Notes: generated by a model not told the origin, from the letters alone. Shown: positions 10,055 to 23,124, numbered from the stretch's first letter. The stretch: DNA of 64,000 bases from Tethya wilhelma (GCA_964030475.1 CAXIPT010000004.1:5889786-5953785); one strand, 5' to 3'. Made by a program: numbers and translations.

Positions 10055-13000
10055 ATGGCTGAACTTATGGAAGAGCCCGATGAATATGGTCTCCCAAATC
10101 TGACACTACTCTCTGAAGTGAATGATAAAACTATTGTGGACAACCTAAAGCTGAGGTTTGAAAGAAAAAAGGTGTGTACAATAAATTACCAGTATTTTGT
10201 CATGATATCACAAACTATTATGCCAAAATAATGCTAAGAAAGTTTCGTCGAGTATGATTGTATGACTCATTATCTACAGAAATTATACGCTGATAAGACT
10301 GTTATATACAGTATCTCATAAAATTAATTTGTATAATTCACATCATGCAGATCACTACAATACATATCTATGCATTAACCATGTGTAATAGGCATACACT
10401 TTTGCTGGTGATGTAATCATCTCTGTAAATCCTTACCACTCCCTTCAAACCACTGTCGATGAAGAAGATTCCTTTGCTCAATATCTTGGGAAAGAAGTGT
10501 TTGATCGACCGCCTCACATCTATACAGCTGTAGACCTGGCCTACTTGGATCTGAGACACACCAACAAAGACTGTTGTATCGTCTTCAATGGTGAGTATAC
10601 CATACAATGATACATGCATTATTTTGAGTACTGAATAGCAAGTAAATTAACTTGATGAACATTTGCATGGTAAATAGTATTTAGAAATTAGAAATTAGCA
10701 TGCATGACATTTTGTGTATAAATTTTTTATCACTCCATTTATGTAATTTGCCAAGTTTACTTGCTATGTACAGTTATATAAACTGTAGACTTGTAGCTGC
10801 TACATATAAATTGTAGGCTGTTGCAATGTCTTATCATTTTGTGCATGCAATGATGAAGGTATGTGTGGTGCTGGTAAGACTGAAGCTGCCAAGAAGGCCA
10901 TGCGCTACCTAGCCAATCTTAGTGAGGAAGGAAAACGGGAGGAAAAGGTTCAAAACCTGTTAATCAACTCTAACGTTATCTTGGAATCATTTGGCAATGC
11001 AACAACACCTTGGAATGATAACTCATCAAGATTTGTAAGACTAAAATATAAGTCAATATCTGTTCTAACAGGCATGATTTGGTTAATTGGCTAAAAGCGA
11101 GCATACATGTTACTTATTCATGATACAACAATAGCCTCATGCATGCAGGCTCACCTTAATTTGACCTTTCAAGGGGAGCAATACAATCTTTTGTAGATGC
11201 CATTAAATTATTAGACATTATCACATGTAGATGAGTATTAGATTGTTGATTTATTTATCAGAACTCTTCTGTCGTGTGTTTTGCTCTCAGGGAAAGTGTA
11301 TCCAAGTGTCCTTCAACTTTAGCAATGCACCAGTTGGAGGACGAGTCGATACCCACCTGCTGGAAATATCAAGAGTCGTGTGTCATCGAATGGGAGATAG
11401 AAATTTCCGCTGCTTTTATCAGGTAAAACTGAAACTTGAATTAAGTCATACATCCACCCGATGACCATAAAAATTTTTGAGACAAAAACTTTCCCATGTA
11501 GCAGTACATGGTTGCACTAGTAGCTATTGTACCAATCAATAAACATATAGTGGTTTTAATAGCTGGTTTAATGGATCATTGACTTCCTAATTGGTCAGTG
11601 TTCTACTAGAGACAACAATATCTATTTATACACGCTCACAGTCTTCATTCTTTTTAACTCTAACTTGACCGTGGATACATGTCAACTGATTTTGATCAAT
11701 ATTTCAAGCAACATTAATTTTAATAGTTAATTTCATGAAATTTTTTTTTTTCGATAACAACCCTTTTACCAGTCAAAATCTCTGCATTAACTTTGTCAAA
11801 CAGTCACAAACATGCAATAGTACACACCTTTACTGTATGTACTCATTTAATGGATCATTAATTCCTTGAGTGTTAGTGTGTGTAGTTATTTATCTTCTTC
11901 TTTAGTTACTCATGGGAGCCAGTGATTCCATACTGGGTGATTTGGAACTGGAACGGGACCCAAGCTGCTACCACTACTTGGAAAAGGACAAAGAGGGTGA
12001 AGGTCTCATGGCAGATGTTGATCACAGGCACTCCTTTGAAGCCATTAGCAATGCAATGAAGGTGTGTATATCATTGTGTGTGTAGTGGGTTCCATGGTGG
12101 TGTAGTGCCTAGTGCTTTGGACTTCCAACCTCATGGTTGGGAGTTTTAGTCCCACCATGGGCAATTTTAAAATGTTGCCTTTTTTTCCCACATAATTATG
12201 ATGTGTCCATCTGTCCATGATTTAGCTATAAGTGAGTACTAGGATTCTGGGGACTATATAAACTTGCCTTTCACATAGCTATTACATTTCACTGATGAAG
12301 ACCAAAGCGATATCAGAAAGACTCTTGGTGCAATCTTACACCTTGGTAACCTGATATTTGAAGACCTTCCACAAGAGAGCACTGACAATGGAGACACTGA
12401 TAAGAAACAGGTATAGGTGACCTTTTTGCCAACACGGGCACAGCTAGGTTCACAAATCCGATCCCTAGCTGCATTTTTTGTTTGTTTTCTTTCTTTATGA
12501 CAGATTGAAAGGGTAGCTAAACTTCTTGGAACAAGCTATCAAAGTATACTCGAGTACCTTATGAAAGGGCTGTCTCTCGCACAGAATGGTGAACAAGTTG
12601 AAATGACAAAAGTTACTCAAAAAGAGTTTGAAATTCACAGAGATGAGCTAGCAATGGTACAGTCAAGTGTATGGTAAAGTATCATACGTACGGTAGTACG
12701 TATCATACGTACGGTAGTACGTATAGTAGGAATGGGCCGACTGTCCCATAGACACCATACAAAATGTTGGCTACTATAAAAATCTAGTCAAACAAAATTA
12801 AACCTTTAAAGGTGCTCAGAGGCTCTTACTGACAGATTACCAATTGCATGCAAGGCCTAAAGCTCACAAAAACTTTCCTCAGCACTAGTAGTGAGCGCTA
12901 GTGGGAAGCCACCATAGTGCCATTTTTGTTCTGCTAACGTACTTACTTACGTACGTACTTTCTGACTGACTTACTTGAAAAGGATTTCCAGAGAACCAAA

Positions 13001-16000
13001 ATGTGTTGAGCCAACTTTGACAGCACAAAGTAAGTTCTTTTCATGGGTACTACATTCCTTGATACTCGTTTCAATCTCAAATAGGCCTAAACAGAAACTA
13101 GAAAGCTTTGAAGCTTAGTGTATAAATTCATGTACTACAATGCAGCCATCTTGTAGGTAGAGTTCAAAGGTCATCTATACACGTGGCATTATTATGCGCA
13201 TGCGCATTAGCCTTTTCCAGCATCAGCANGGCACTCCTTTGAAGCCATTAGCAATGCAATGAAGGTGTGTATATCATTGTGTGTGTAGTGGGTTCCATGG
13301 TGGTGTAGTGCCTAGTGCTTTGGACTTCCAACCTCATGGTTGGGAGTTTTAGTCCCACCATGGGCAATTTTAAAATGTTGCCTTTTTTTCCCACATAATT
13401 ATGATGTGTCCATCTGTCCATGATTTAGCTATAAGTGAGTACTAGGATTCTGGGGACTATATAAACTTGCCTTTCACATAGCTATTACATTTCACTGATG
13501 AAGACCAAAGCGATATCAGAAAGACTCTTGGTGCAATCTTACACCTTGGTAACCTGATATTTGAAGACCTTCCACAAGAGAGCACTGACAATGGAGACAC
13601 TGATAAGAAACAGGTATAGGTGACCTTTTTGCCAACACGGGCACAGCTAGGTTCACAAATCCGATCCCTAGCTGCATTTTTTGTTTGTTTTCTTTCTTTA
13701 TGACAGATTGAAAGGGTAGCTAAACTTCTTGGAACAAGCTATCAAAGTATACTCGAGTACCTTATGAAAGGGCTGTCTCTCGCACAGAATGGTGAACAAG
13801 TTGAAATGACAAAAGTTACTCAAAAAGAGTTTGAAATTCACAGAGATGAGCTAGCAATGGTACAGTCAAGTGTATGGTAAAGTATCATACGTACGGTAGT
13901 ACGTATCATACGTACGGTAGTACGTATAGTAGGAATGGGCCGACTGTCCCATAGACACCATACAAAATGTTGGCTACTATAAAAATCTAGTCAAACAAAA
14001 TTAAACCTTTAAAGGTGCTCAGAGGCTCTTACTGACAGATTACCAATTGCATGCAAGGCCTAAAGCTCACAAAAACTTTCCTCAGCACTAGTAGTGAGCG
14101 CTAGTGGGAAGCCACCATAGTGCCATTTTTGTTCTGCTAACGTACTTACTTACGTACGTACTTTCTGACTGACTTACTTGAAAAGGATTTCCAGAGAACC
14201 AAAATGTGTTGAGCCAACTTTGACAGCACAAAGTAAGTTCTTTTCATGGGTACTACATTCCTTGATACTCGTTTCAATCTCAAATAGGCCTAAACAGAAA
14301 CTAGAAAGCTTTGAAGCTTAGTGTATAAATTCATGTACTACAATGCAGCCATCTTGTAGGTAGAGTTCAAAGGTCATCTATACACGTGGCATTATTATGC
14401 GCATGCGCATTAGCCTTTTCCAGCATCAGCATTGTAGCTGCTATTCAAGCTTTTTGTAGGGACTAACCAGTCTCTGATAGTCTCCACACTGTAGTGTTGA
14501 AAAAAATGAATGAACAAGTAGTAAAAATTTCAAAAAAATAAGTAGTGTAGGAATGGGCAGTGCGGTAAAAAGCATTGGAACAAGGCATGTCTCAATTTCG
14601 GCACATGACTACTTCATTTTTATGCCCAACTCTTGGCTGGCAGACCAGTTTAAGTTGCCTGTTTTATAATGGTTTACTCCACTGCTTATAGCCAACTGAA
14701 CCAATAGACAACTGATTAGATTGAACCAATGCAACAATAAGCTACAGATCTTTGTTGCATTTATGACACTGAGGATCCGTATTAGGGAACAAGAATAAAC
14801 CAAAAATGAAGTAGTCATGTGCCGAAATTGAGACATGCCTTGTTCCAATGCTTTTTACCGCACTGCCCATTCCTACACTACTTATTTTTTTGAAATTTTT
14901 ACTACTTGTAGTAGGAATGGGCCGAATGTCCCATAGACACAATACAAAATGTTTATGATCATAAAAATTTAACCAAACAAAATTGAGTCTTCAAACTTGC
15001 TCAGAGGCTCTCACTGACAGATTATCAACTGCATACAAGGCCTAAAACTCACAGAAACTTTTCTCTGCACTCGTAGAGAGAGCTGGTGGGAAGCCACAAT
15101 AATGCCATTTTTGTTCTGCTAACGTACGTACTTACTTCCTAACTGACTTACTTGAAAAGCATTTCCAGAGAACCAGAATGCGTTGAGCCAACTCTGACAG
15201 CACAAAGTAAGTTCTTTTCATAGGTACTACATTCCTTGATACTCGTTTTAATCACAAATCAGCTTAAACAAAAACTAGAAAGCTTTGAAACTGAGAGTAT
15301 AAATTCATGTACTTGAATGTAGCCATCTTCTTGTAGAGTTCAAAGGTCATTAATTATCCACGTGGCATTATTATGCGCATGCGCATTAGCTACCCTAGCA
15401 GCCAATGTATATAGCTTCTACTCAGATAACTTTTTGTAGGGACTAACCAGTCTCTGATAGTCTCCTCACTGTAGTGTTGAAAAAAGTGAATGAACAAGTA
15501 GTAAAAATTTCAAAAAATAAGCATGCAGTGTAGGAATGGGCAGTGCGGTAAAAAGTATTGGAACAAGGATGGTCTCAATTTCGGCACATGACTACTTCAT
15601 TTTTGTGCCCAAGTCTTGGCGAGTAATTTAATCCTGCCTGCCATAGTTTGTTCCACTTAGCTAAGTGATAAGATTGGTACAAATTTGAACCATTAGTATG
15701 TGATCCATACTGATTAGCTATTCAAGTATACAGATCATTCTGTGAACCATTTATGCCGACAATTAGCAATGAGGGATCAAAAATGAAAATGAAGTAGTCA
15801 TGTGCCGAAATTGAGACCATCCTTGTTCCAATACTTTTTACCGAAATTGAGACCATCCTTGTTCCAATACTTTTTACCGCACTGCCCATTCCTACACTGC
15901 ATGCTTATTTTTTGAAATTTTTACTATATTATTAAGAGAGCCTATAAGATATACTGACACTGTCTATGTGTACATGCATGAATACATACATAATCTTTGG

Positions 16001-19000
16001 TGAGTGTTCAATAATATTATTTTGATACATACATACATACAGTTCCTCTACAGCACTCTGTTTGACGGTGTTGTTGCTCTCATCAATCAAGCAGTGGCTG
16101 TTGAGCTTCCACAACTGAAACACAGACCATCAATGTACATTCTGGACTATCCAGGCTTTGAAGCACACACTGATGTCAACAGCAACAGGTATAGTGCTTG
16201 TACCAGTCACAATCAAAGCTAGGGATCTACAGTAGTAGTATCATTCTCCTATGATGTCAGCTATAGTCCATTCCCAGCTCAATCCTCCATCATGATTTAT
16301 GTATATATACTTTCTTTTAGAATAATACACATAAAGAAGAGAAAGGCCTGGGAACTAGGCTAGTCATCTCTCTCTCTTTCTTCTTTTCTCTTTCATTCTT
16401 TTAACATACAGTTTCTACCAGTTGTGGGTCAACTATTCCAGTGAGAAGCTCCATCACATGTTTATGAGTCAGACTCTGAAGCATTGTCAAGAGGAGTACA
16501 TGAGAGAGCAGATAGTGTGGACACAAGTTGACTTTGCTGACAATGAGCCTGTTTGTAGGATAATTGATGACAGGAGCCAGGTATGGAATTTACGGCTTGA
16601 CTATGTCTAATTTTGCTTAGCTGTTCACTTTAAATTTGTTAAGTTTTAATGGGTTGGGCTTAGTATGTGGCCAGTGTGTGAGTGAGTAAGTCAATCAGGT
16701 TGCCGGTATGCATGCACGAGAAAGACACATTTACTAATTATTCAAATGTGAAATTATTATCAATAATCAACTCTGTTAAATCTTTTGTTAGGGTATACTT
16801 TCACTGATAGAAGAAAATGAAGCAAAGGAAGAGGTATATCTACAATAGATAGATAGAGTCGTGATTAATACTGTCACTCTTAAACTTAGTTTGTTACTTT
16901 CATACATGCATGTGTACGACCAGAATTTGTTGGCAAGACTGAACAAAGAATTTGGTGAAAGTGAGCACTACTCTAATAGATTGTGTGGCAAGGATGAGTG
17001 CGAACTTGCTGAGAGACAATTTCAAGTAAGACTCTCTCTCACACACACATGCACACACATCTAAAACTCTTACATTATTCATGTTTGATAAACAGATCCA
17101 TCACTTCCTTGAAAAGACTACCTATGACCTGACAAGCTTGTCAAGTCCAAAATTCAAGGTATCAACCCTCCTCTCCCCTTCTCCTCAATTCTCATGTATG
17201 ATTAATTTTGATACACTTCCAGAGACTAAATGATCTGAGAAAACTTTTGAGCACTTGTCAACTACAAATTCTAAGAAAATTTTCAGTTTCCAAGGTATAA
17301 AACTTATATTATAGTTTCTTTTGTTCCCAAATCCTTCCATATAATTATGCAAATGATATGCATGTCTATGCCTCTACAGCCACTTGAGTCACAAGGTAGT
17401 TCAACTGTTGATGTTTCTACTTACGATTCAAGTACAGCTTTGAGACAGACTGTTTGCCAACCTCTGGAAAGGATTGAAACTATGGTGAGTGCAAGCTATA
17501 TAGTATGGATGAGCACATGAGGCATTGTCCTGTGTACATAGGCCTTCATGCATGACATTGTAGTACCTAACACAAAACATTTCTTCTATGTTCTTGTATG
17601 CAGCGATGTGTCTATGTTTGCTGTATCTTGCCTAACCTACATAAGAGTCCTAGTGAGTTTGATGAGCAGCTACTGTTAAAGCAAATTCGCGGCCATTGTT
17701 TAGTTGAGCTCACAAAGGTGAAGCAAGCGGGATACTACTGCAGTATGGAATACAGCTCTTTTGTTCATAGGTAGGAGAATTGTAGTATCATTTCTGCTTT
17801 TGGAGACCAAACCTATTACTGAAAGAACAGGCAGACTCAATCTATTATCCTACTGTGTGTATGCGTGTGGAAAGGAAGGGGGAGGGGGAGGAGGATGAAG
17901 GGGATTATATTTTTGATTGAATCTGATTTTTAATTTTTCTAACAATAATCAATGTAGTTTCTCCCTTGTGTATAGATACAAGCTTCTTCTCACAGAAGAC
18001 ATCCAAATCAAGTCGGACAAAGAAGTTGCTCGTGAACTGGTGGAGATGTACAACTCTGAACAGTTGGTAGCCTTTGGAAAGTCAAAAATCTTCCTACAAA
18101 CACCCAAGGTGGTGAACTTTTTGGAAGAACTTCGAGAGACAAAGAAGCTTGATTTTGTAAGGTTCAATTTGTGGCACTAACAAAATTTGTTCTCTCGCAG
18201 TAACTGCTTTGCTTGCTATAACTGTCCATGATACATGTACTGTAGGTTTTAGTTCTTCAACGATATTTACGAGGGTTTCTAACCAGATTGATGGTTAAGA
18301 AGATAAGAACTGTTTCCAAATTGATCAACTGGTACAGGTAAGAACATCAGGCAGAATAATAACTATATTATTGAAGTATCTTTTTAACGCTCAGAGTGAT
18401 AAATTATGTATGTATCAATCAGAATGAGAAATTGACCTAATCCCTTGATTTTCACAATCTTGTTCACAGACGGTGCCAAGTTAAAATCTGGTTCAAAGAA
18501 GTACTCCATGTGTTTGAAAATACTGCAAGCCAGCCAAACTATGGTTTGGAGACACAATGGCCTGAACCTCCAGTCACTCTTGACGTAAGACAGCTGTATA
18601 GTGCATGAGCTTCACAGACTTAAATTGCTCAGGACAGTTAAGGACTGGGTCCTGTTAATTAAGTGGTAAAATTATGCAAGATAGTTATATCTTCCAAACT
18701 ATGGGTCATACAACTGTGAAAACACATGTATAGATTTACACACTTACCCTGAACATGCTTATAAAATCTGCAGGTCATGTGACTAATACTTTATGAATAA
18801 TTTGAAATTTTCAATTTCTCATGAATAATTAATAATGTGGACAGTTTTTAAGGTTGCCATGGCAACCAAATTTTGTCACAAGATTCGTCAAACTGTGGGG
18901 TATCCTGATCTGCCCGGTTTTTGGTTATAATGTTTATTGTGGTCGAGATAGAGCCAATAAAGTGTCTTCGGCTGGTGTGCTTAGCAACAGTAGAAACCAT

Positions 19001-21574
19001 CCGCCTAATTAATTATTCATGAGAAGCTAATTATGCAAAAACAACAGGTCATGTGACAAAATTAATTATATCTACATACTCTAATTAAAAAATTCTATCT
19101 ATATTTCAATTTCTATTGTTTTATCTTATATATTATTAAAGTTATACAACTTTCGAATAATTTGTACCTAATTAAGGTAAACTGCATGGACCCAGACCTT
19201 AATTCACCTGAGTGCTAGTCAATGCTCGAACAATGCTGTATGTGAGAAGAATGAAAGATATGTCTTTCCTTGTATCTAAGTATTATTTTCTTATGATCTA
19301 TAGAACGCCTACAAGCAAATACGGACAATCCAGAGAAAGTTGTGGGCAAGAAAAGTGGTGACAAGACTCAACCCATCTGTGCGGGTATGTATAGTACACA
19401 TTATATAGAATTGGCCTCTGTACATAATTTTTGTTTGTTTGTTTGTTTGTTCACTTTAGGAAACTGTTCGATTAAAGACCATTGCTCTATCTCTAGTGGC
19501 AGGAAGAAAGACCAACTGGCTCTTCAGTGAGAGGTGGCTGGGAGACGAGTTGGGAATGAAAGAACACAACCCAAGACACACAGAGTTCAAGAAAAAAGTA
19601 TTTCATATACCATGATGATGACTATACCATAAAAATTATTGCAATAAATAATACCAATGTATACAATTGCAACTATACTAAACGTATATACGTACTGGTG
19701 TGGGAATAGGGTATGTGGGGGGACGAGAGACAAAAGGGGGACAAGTATCAATTGTATGAAGCATTCGTACCTTTATATTCACCTTCTTCCTTCTTGGTGG
19801 TTTGCCTATACCTCTCCATGAAAATTAGAGCAAAGCAATCTTCATACACAGTCTACGCCAAGACCCGGGTTACGTGGCTGATTATTTCCGGTTAATCAAA
19901 TGTACAGGGATATACGGGAGGAAAAATTGAATTTTAGTTACTGTACTCCAACTACTCTTATACCAATTCAGTAAATGTACAACACTTATAAATTATAAAA
20001 GTATTGTTAAACAAGGATTAAACAAGCCCTGCATACTCCAGAAACAAGCTCCTCTGTGGTTGTTGGTCTGTGGTGAGTCCATATTTCAGCTGAAAGTTTC
20101 AGAATGAGCCAACTAGAGGTCACCGGACAACTTGATGCGAAACATGCTCCAGTCTTCATATTTCTAGTGATTATACTACACAACCATTGCTACATTTTTA
20201 TATAAAAAATTAGTAACCTACCCAAGATCATACTGAATAAGCAACCACTGAAAATCATGAAATTTTAACTATTTCAGGCGATTGTTTCTTGGCAGTTGAA
20301 CAGCTACACTCAGAAATACTCATATATAGGATAAATTTAACTTAGAAAAGTTAAATAGAACTATTGAGAAGTCTTGATATTCTTTATGTACTGGATGACA
20401 GTCCAATTCTCACATGTACTCTGAGCCACAGTCCTTTCCCTTCAATGTTCAGTTCACTGGACAACTTGATGCGAAAAGTCACAGCAAGATAAGTTTTGGA
20501 TCATAGATTATTTACATATTGAACTCTCAGAATTCCAACGGTTGCTAGAATAGTCATCCATTTGAGTCATGTTATTCACTTACAAACTCTTGGAAAAGTT
20601 CCTTTTTTGCAGCTCAAATTACCTGCGTGACGTCACAAATGAGTGTGGTTTTAGTTAATAATAAACGCATTGTTCTTAGTAACCACGCAGTTGTCCTTCG
20701 TATTTCGTGGTAAAGAAGTCAGGATTGTTTCATTAGACTCTTCAAAAGAACTTAAATTGTCAACTAAATTGGAAATATTTGAGTTTTGACTTTCTTTGGT
20801 GTGTATGTGAACGGGACTTCTCATTTTCAGTTATTTCGCGTACGTTAAATTTTTAACAACTTTCTTACGTATGATGATCACGTGCAGTTTTAACGTTATG
20901 TAATTTATGTTTGTAGGAGTGGCCAAAGTACATGATTTCGATCACGGTCGATACCCGGGTCTTAGTGTAGACTGTACAAAGTAGTTATTGGATTTCATGT
21001 CATGCCAATTTGTATTTTACTAAATATATTTTAGATGAAGGCCTATCAAGATAAAAATAAAGACCATGGACAATTGTACTCCTGTTATGTGATGAAGCTA
21101 AATAGAAAAATGAGATCAGATCCGAGAATCTGTGTGCTGAGTGAACACTACCTCTATAGACTTGATATGAACTTCAGAGCCAAGAAGCATCACTGCGTCA
21201 GCATTGGGAAAATTGTTGGGCTCTCGATTTCACCGGGAAATGATCAAGCTTTAGTCATTCACTGTGAGGTAAGACTTAACCAGTAACACTAGTTATTAAT
21301 ATGTAAGCATATCTGTATAATATGATTATAATTGACAGGCATGTACAATTTTCTTTCTTCTTAGCCTGAAGTTGGTGACATCATCTATTACATGGAAAAC
21401 AATAGGCCAGCATCAGAGTTGCTAGCTGCAATCTGGAGATGCTATCATTCCAAATACAATAAATGCCTTCCTGTTCAAGTCACAGCTGATATAGAGTACT
21501 CTCGTCCTGGAGTCAGGAAGGGTATACTGATGTGTGATCCTGGTTCAAGTGTGATTTCAAAAAGAACTCACTAA
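10055..21574 (+). CDS. Myo1: Class I (unconventional) myosin with degenerate motor motifs
   Basis: Exons: 10055-10171, 10392-10590, 10859-11034, 11291-11422, 11906-12061, 12279-12410, 12504-12656, 16043-16188, 16412-16580, 16792-16833, 16924-17025, 17096-17158, 17223-17294, 17380-17484, 17604-17770, 17976-18156, 18246-18337, 18470-18584, 19304-19384, 19460-19597, 21035-21268, 21365-21574. With the 13230-14431 duplicate left out, the frame closes at 993 residues, typical for myosin I. Motor: 'AYTFAGDVIISVNPY', P-loop GMCGAGKT (canonical GESGAGKT), switch I 'NDNSSRFGK' intact, switch II region 'LDYPGFE', converter 'VAFGKSKIFL'. The neck has two IQ-like helices ('VLQRYLRGFLTRL', 'IRTIQRKLWARKVV'). 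The tail is a TH1 lipid-binding domain. Myosin I links membranes to actin. Altered P-loop, switch II, HYAG and actin-loop residues make weak or absent ATPase plausible. Confidence 0.85.
12027..13228. repeat. Direct duplication, copy 1 (probable assembly artefact)
   Basis: 1202 bp repeated at offset 1203 with no difference that I can see, introns included. It covers the end of exon 5 and exons 6-7 of the myosin gene. It ends exactly at a lone N (13229), the usual mark of two contigs joined without overlap resolution. Confidence 0.9.
13230..14431. repeat. Direct duplication, copy 2 (probable assembly artefact)
   Basis: Second copy, beginning GGCACTCCTTTG immediately after the N at 13229 and then running on into unique sequence at 14432. 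It carries extra copies of the myosin exons (13482-13613 and 13707-13859), which should not be counted in the protein. Confidence 0.9.
14515..14912. mobile_element. Foldback transposon, copy 1 (arms about 105 bp)
   Basis: The left arm contains TAGGAATGGGCAGTGCGGTA and AACAAGGCATGTCTCAATTT. The right arm (about 14805-14912) is its near-perfect reverse complement. There is no ORF in the loop. It lies in the intron before the 'FLYSTLFDG' myosin exon and is flanked on both sides by a longer repeat module. Confidence 0.85.
14913..15480. repeat. Diverged copy of module 12725-13228
   Basis: Starts GGAATGGGCCGAATGTCCCA and ends with TTATGCGCATGCGCATTAGC, parallel to 12725-13228 and 13927-14431. Together with the foldback it forms a composite unit of about 1 kb present twice in tandem (13927-14912 and 14913-15928). 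Confidence 0.75.
15497..15928. mobile_element. Foldback transposon, copy 2
   Basis: Same family as 14515-14912, but both arms carry the variant AACAAGGATGGTCTCAATTT and both carry a GCATGC insertion near the outer end. About 40 bp of the right arm is duplicated internally (15800-15880, two CCATCCTTGTTCCAATACTT blocks). Confidence 0.85.
18637..19196. mobile_element. Candidate MITE in myosin intron 18
   Basis: Outer ends TTAAGGACTGGGTCC and GGACCCAGACCTTAA are inverted with one mismatch. The interior is AT-rich and non-coding. The element occupies most of the 719-bp intron. Confidence 0.55.
19848..20976. mobile_element. Candidate non-autonomous DNA transposon in the last large myosin intron
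   Basis: The ends are ACAGTCTACGCCAAGACCCG (left) and a right end whose reverse complement reads ACAGTCTACACTAAGACCCG, so the terminal inverted repeats span about 22 bp. The interior has no long ORF and carries two ACAACTTGATGCGAAA blocks (near 20129 and 20461). The intron (19598-21034) is unusually long for this gene, which fits an insertion. Confidence 0.6.
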
Positions 21575-22075
21575 AAACACAATGTCATGAAGAATAGCAA
21601 AGCTACTAGCAGCTAGCAGTTTTTGAAAACTATTATTTTTTGCATATGCATGTTTTATTTTTATTCTTTACAAGACCAACCTCCTACTAAGATTGAATAT
21701 ACACGCGTGCATTAATAATATTGTTGTATAGAAAGGGTATTACATCAACTAACGTTACATAGCGTGTGCGCCCGATCGACCGTATGCGTATGCGCATGCG
21801 CAAACATGAACAACGTCGTGTAGATTACTTTCGCGTACAGTACAGACAATTCAATCGATATCGATACAATACTAGCGATAAATGTTGCTAAAATTACTCT
21901 AGACTAATGAATGACAAAGTTCCTGAAAGTTACAATGTCATGTGTGTACCCTAGCAATTCCTATAGCAATTCTCAAGACGCTGTGTATGTACATGACTGC
22001 TGTAGCTATAAACTTTTGTAGTGCTTATACATGAACAGAGTTACTATGTATGTAATGCTATCAGATCACTGATGA

Positions 22076-22954
22076 CTAAATAACCAAAACTAACATTGCA
22101 AGCAGCAATAATAGACTTACAACTGGGACAACATTGACAGCACCCTCAGTGGTACTAGTCTCCATCATTTCAGTTACAGTAGCCATTGTACGACTGGACA
22201 TAGTGTCTGTAGTAGTGACCACTGTGGTAGGTACGGTTGTAGTACTATAGCTAGTAACCATTGAAGTACTAGTAGCTCCTGTAGTGGGACCACTAAAAGG
22301 GTTTCCAGTACATTCACTTGGGGGCTGGACTTGGCATGCTTCCCACAACATAACATTTCCAAGACTCATCAGGCTTGCAGAATCTTGTTGAGTGAGGTCA
22401 CCACTTTCTACTAATGCCAATATGAAATTGGAATTATTGTAGACTGATTGCAAACAGCAACCTAGTGAGGCAGACAGACTCATGAGAGCTTGTGCACATC
22501 TATTAGGACATGGATCCTGAGAAATAGCCATGCTGCAAACAATTAAAGTTTCAAAATTTGATACATTGAACACAGGGGGAAGAGCAAAATAGCACCGATC
22601 CTGACCGGGTATGTCTATTCCTGTTGGTAAACACCAGGCAGTTAGTCCAAGGAAACCAATTTCATCATTACAGGTATTTTTGAGGAATTCTGCAAGAGCT
22701 CCTCCGCACTCAGAAGTACATACTGAATTCAGGGGTCCAGAACGAGTGGTGACGTTTGGCAAGAGCAAATCGAAGCCAGAGTTATTGTCTGGTTCAACTT
22801 GAGCCAAACTAAAAGCACAGTTGAGGCCCAATCCTGTCACAAAAGTAGTCTGTTCTATTACTGAACATGTATCCATATCAGAGTCTGACTGACTTAGTAC
22901 AGCCGTCCAGGTTAGTGAAAGAATAACTAAATTCGGTAACCCGCAGTGGTTCAT
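22076..22954 (-). CDS. Secreted GPI-anchor-type cysteine-rich protein, family A (A1)
   Basis: A 292-residue single-exon protein of no family I can name. Residues 1-21 (MNHCGLPNLVILSLTWTAVL) form a signal peptide. A cysteine-rich domain (residues about 29-215) contains 'FVTGLGLNC', 'VCTSECGGALAEFL', 'CLPTGIDIPGQDRCYF', 'CPNRCAQALMSLSASLGCC' and 'LWEACQVQPPSEC', with several N-glycosylation sites. Then comes a Thr/Ser-rich stalk (about 222-272) and a C-terminal hydrophobic tail with no basic residues after it, which is the layout of a GPI-anchor signal. The start is the only Met that gives the signal peptide. It is divergently paired with B1, 322 bp apart, and its best relative is at 31003-31764. 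Function unknown; cell-surface binding or matrix role is inference. Confidence 0.8.
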   Translation of the reverse strand: MNHCGLPNLVILSLTWTAVLSQSDSDMDTCSVIEQTTFVTGLGLNCAFSLAQVEPDNNSGFDLLLPNVTTRSGPLNSVCTSECGGALAEFLKNTCNDEIGFLGLTAWCLPTGIDIPGQDRCYFALPPVFNVSNFETLIVCSMAISQDPCPNRCAQALMSLSASLGCCLQSVYNNSNFILALVESGDLTQQDSASLMSLGNVMLWEACQVQPPSECTGNPFSGPTTGATSTSMVTSYSTTTVPTTVVTTTDTMSSRTMATVTEMMETSTTEGAVNVVPVVSLLLLLAMLVLVI

Positions 22955-23124
22955 ACCGTCAGTCCGCAGTGAATCATTGAATGGATAGAGATGAGTTAAA
23001 CTTAACTAGATATTAAAATAAAACAGGATACAGAATAAAGGTTAGAAAAGTACCCACATGCTGGATTCTTACTTTGAATGGTCTTGAAACAGCCAGCTGA
23101 ATTGAACTCTTTGTGAATTTACTA

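Noticed and set aside
13230..14431. Biological tandem exon duplication in the myosin motor
   Set aside because: No sequence difference seen in introns as well as exons, and the junction is exactly a lone N; an unresolved contig overlap is the simpler reading.
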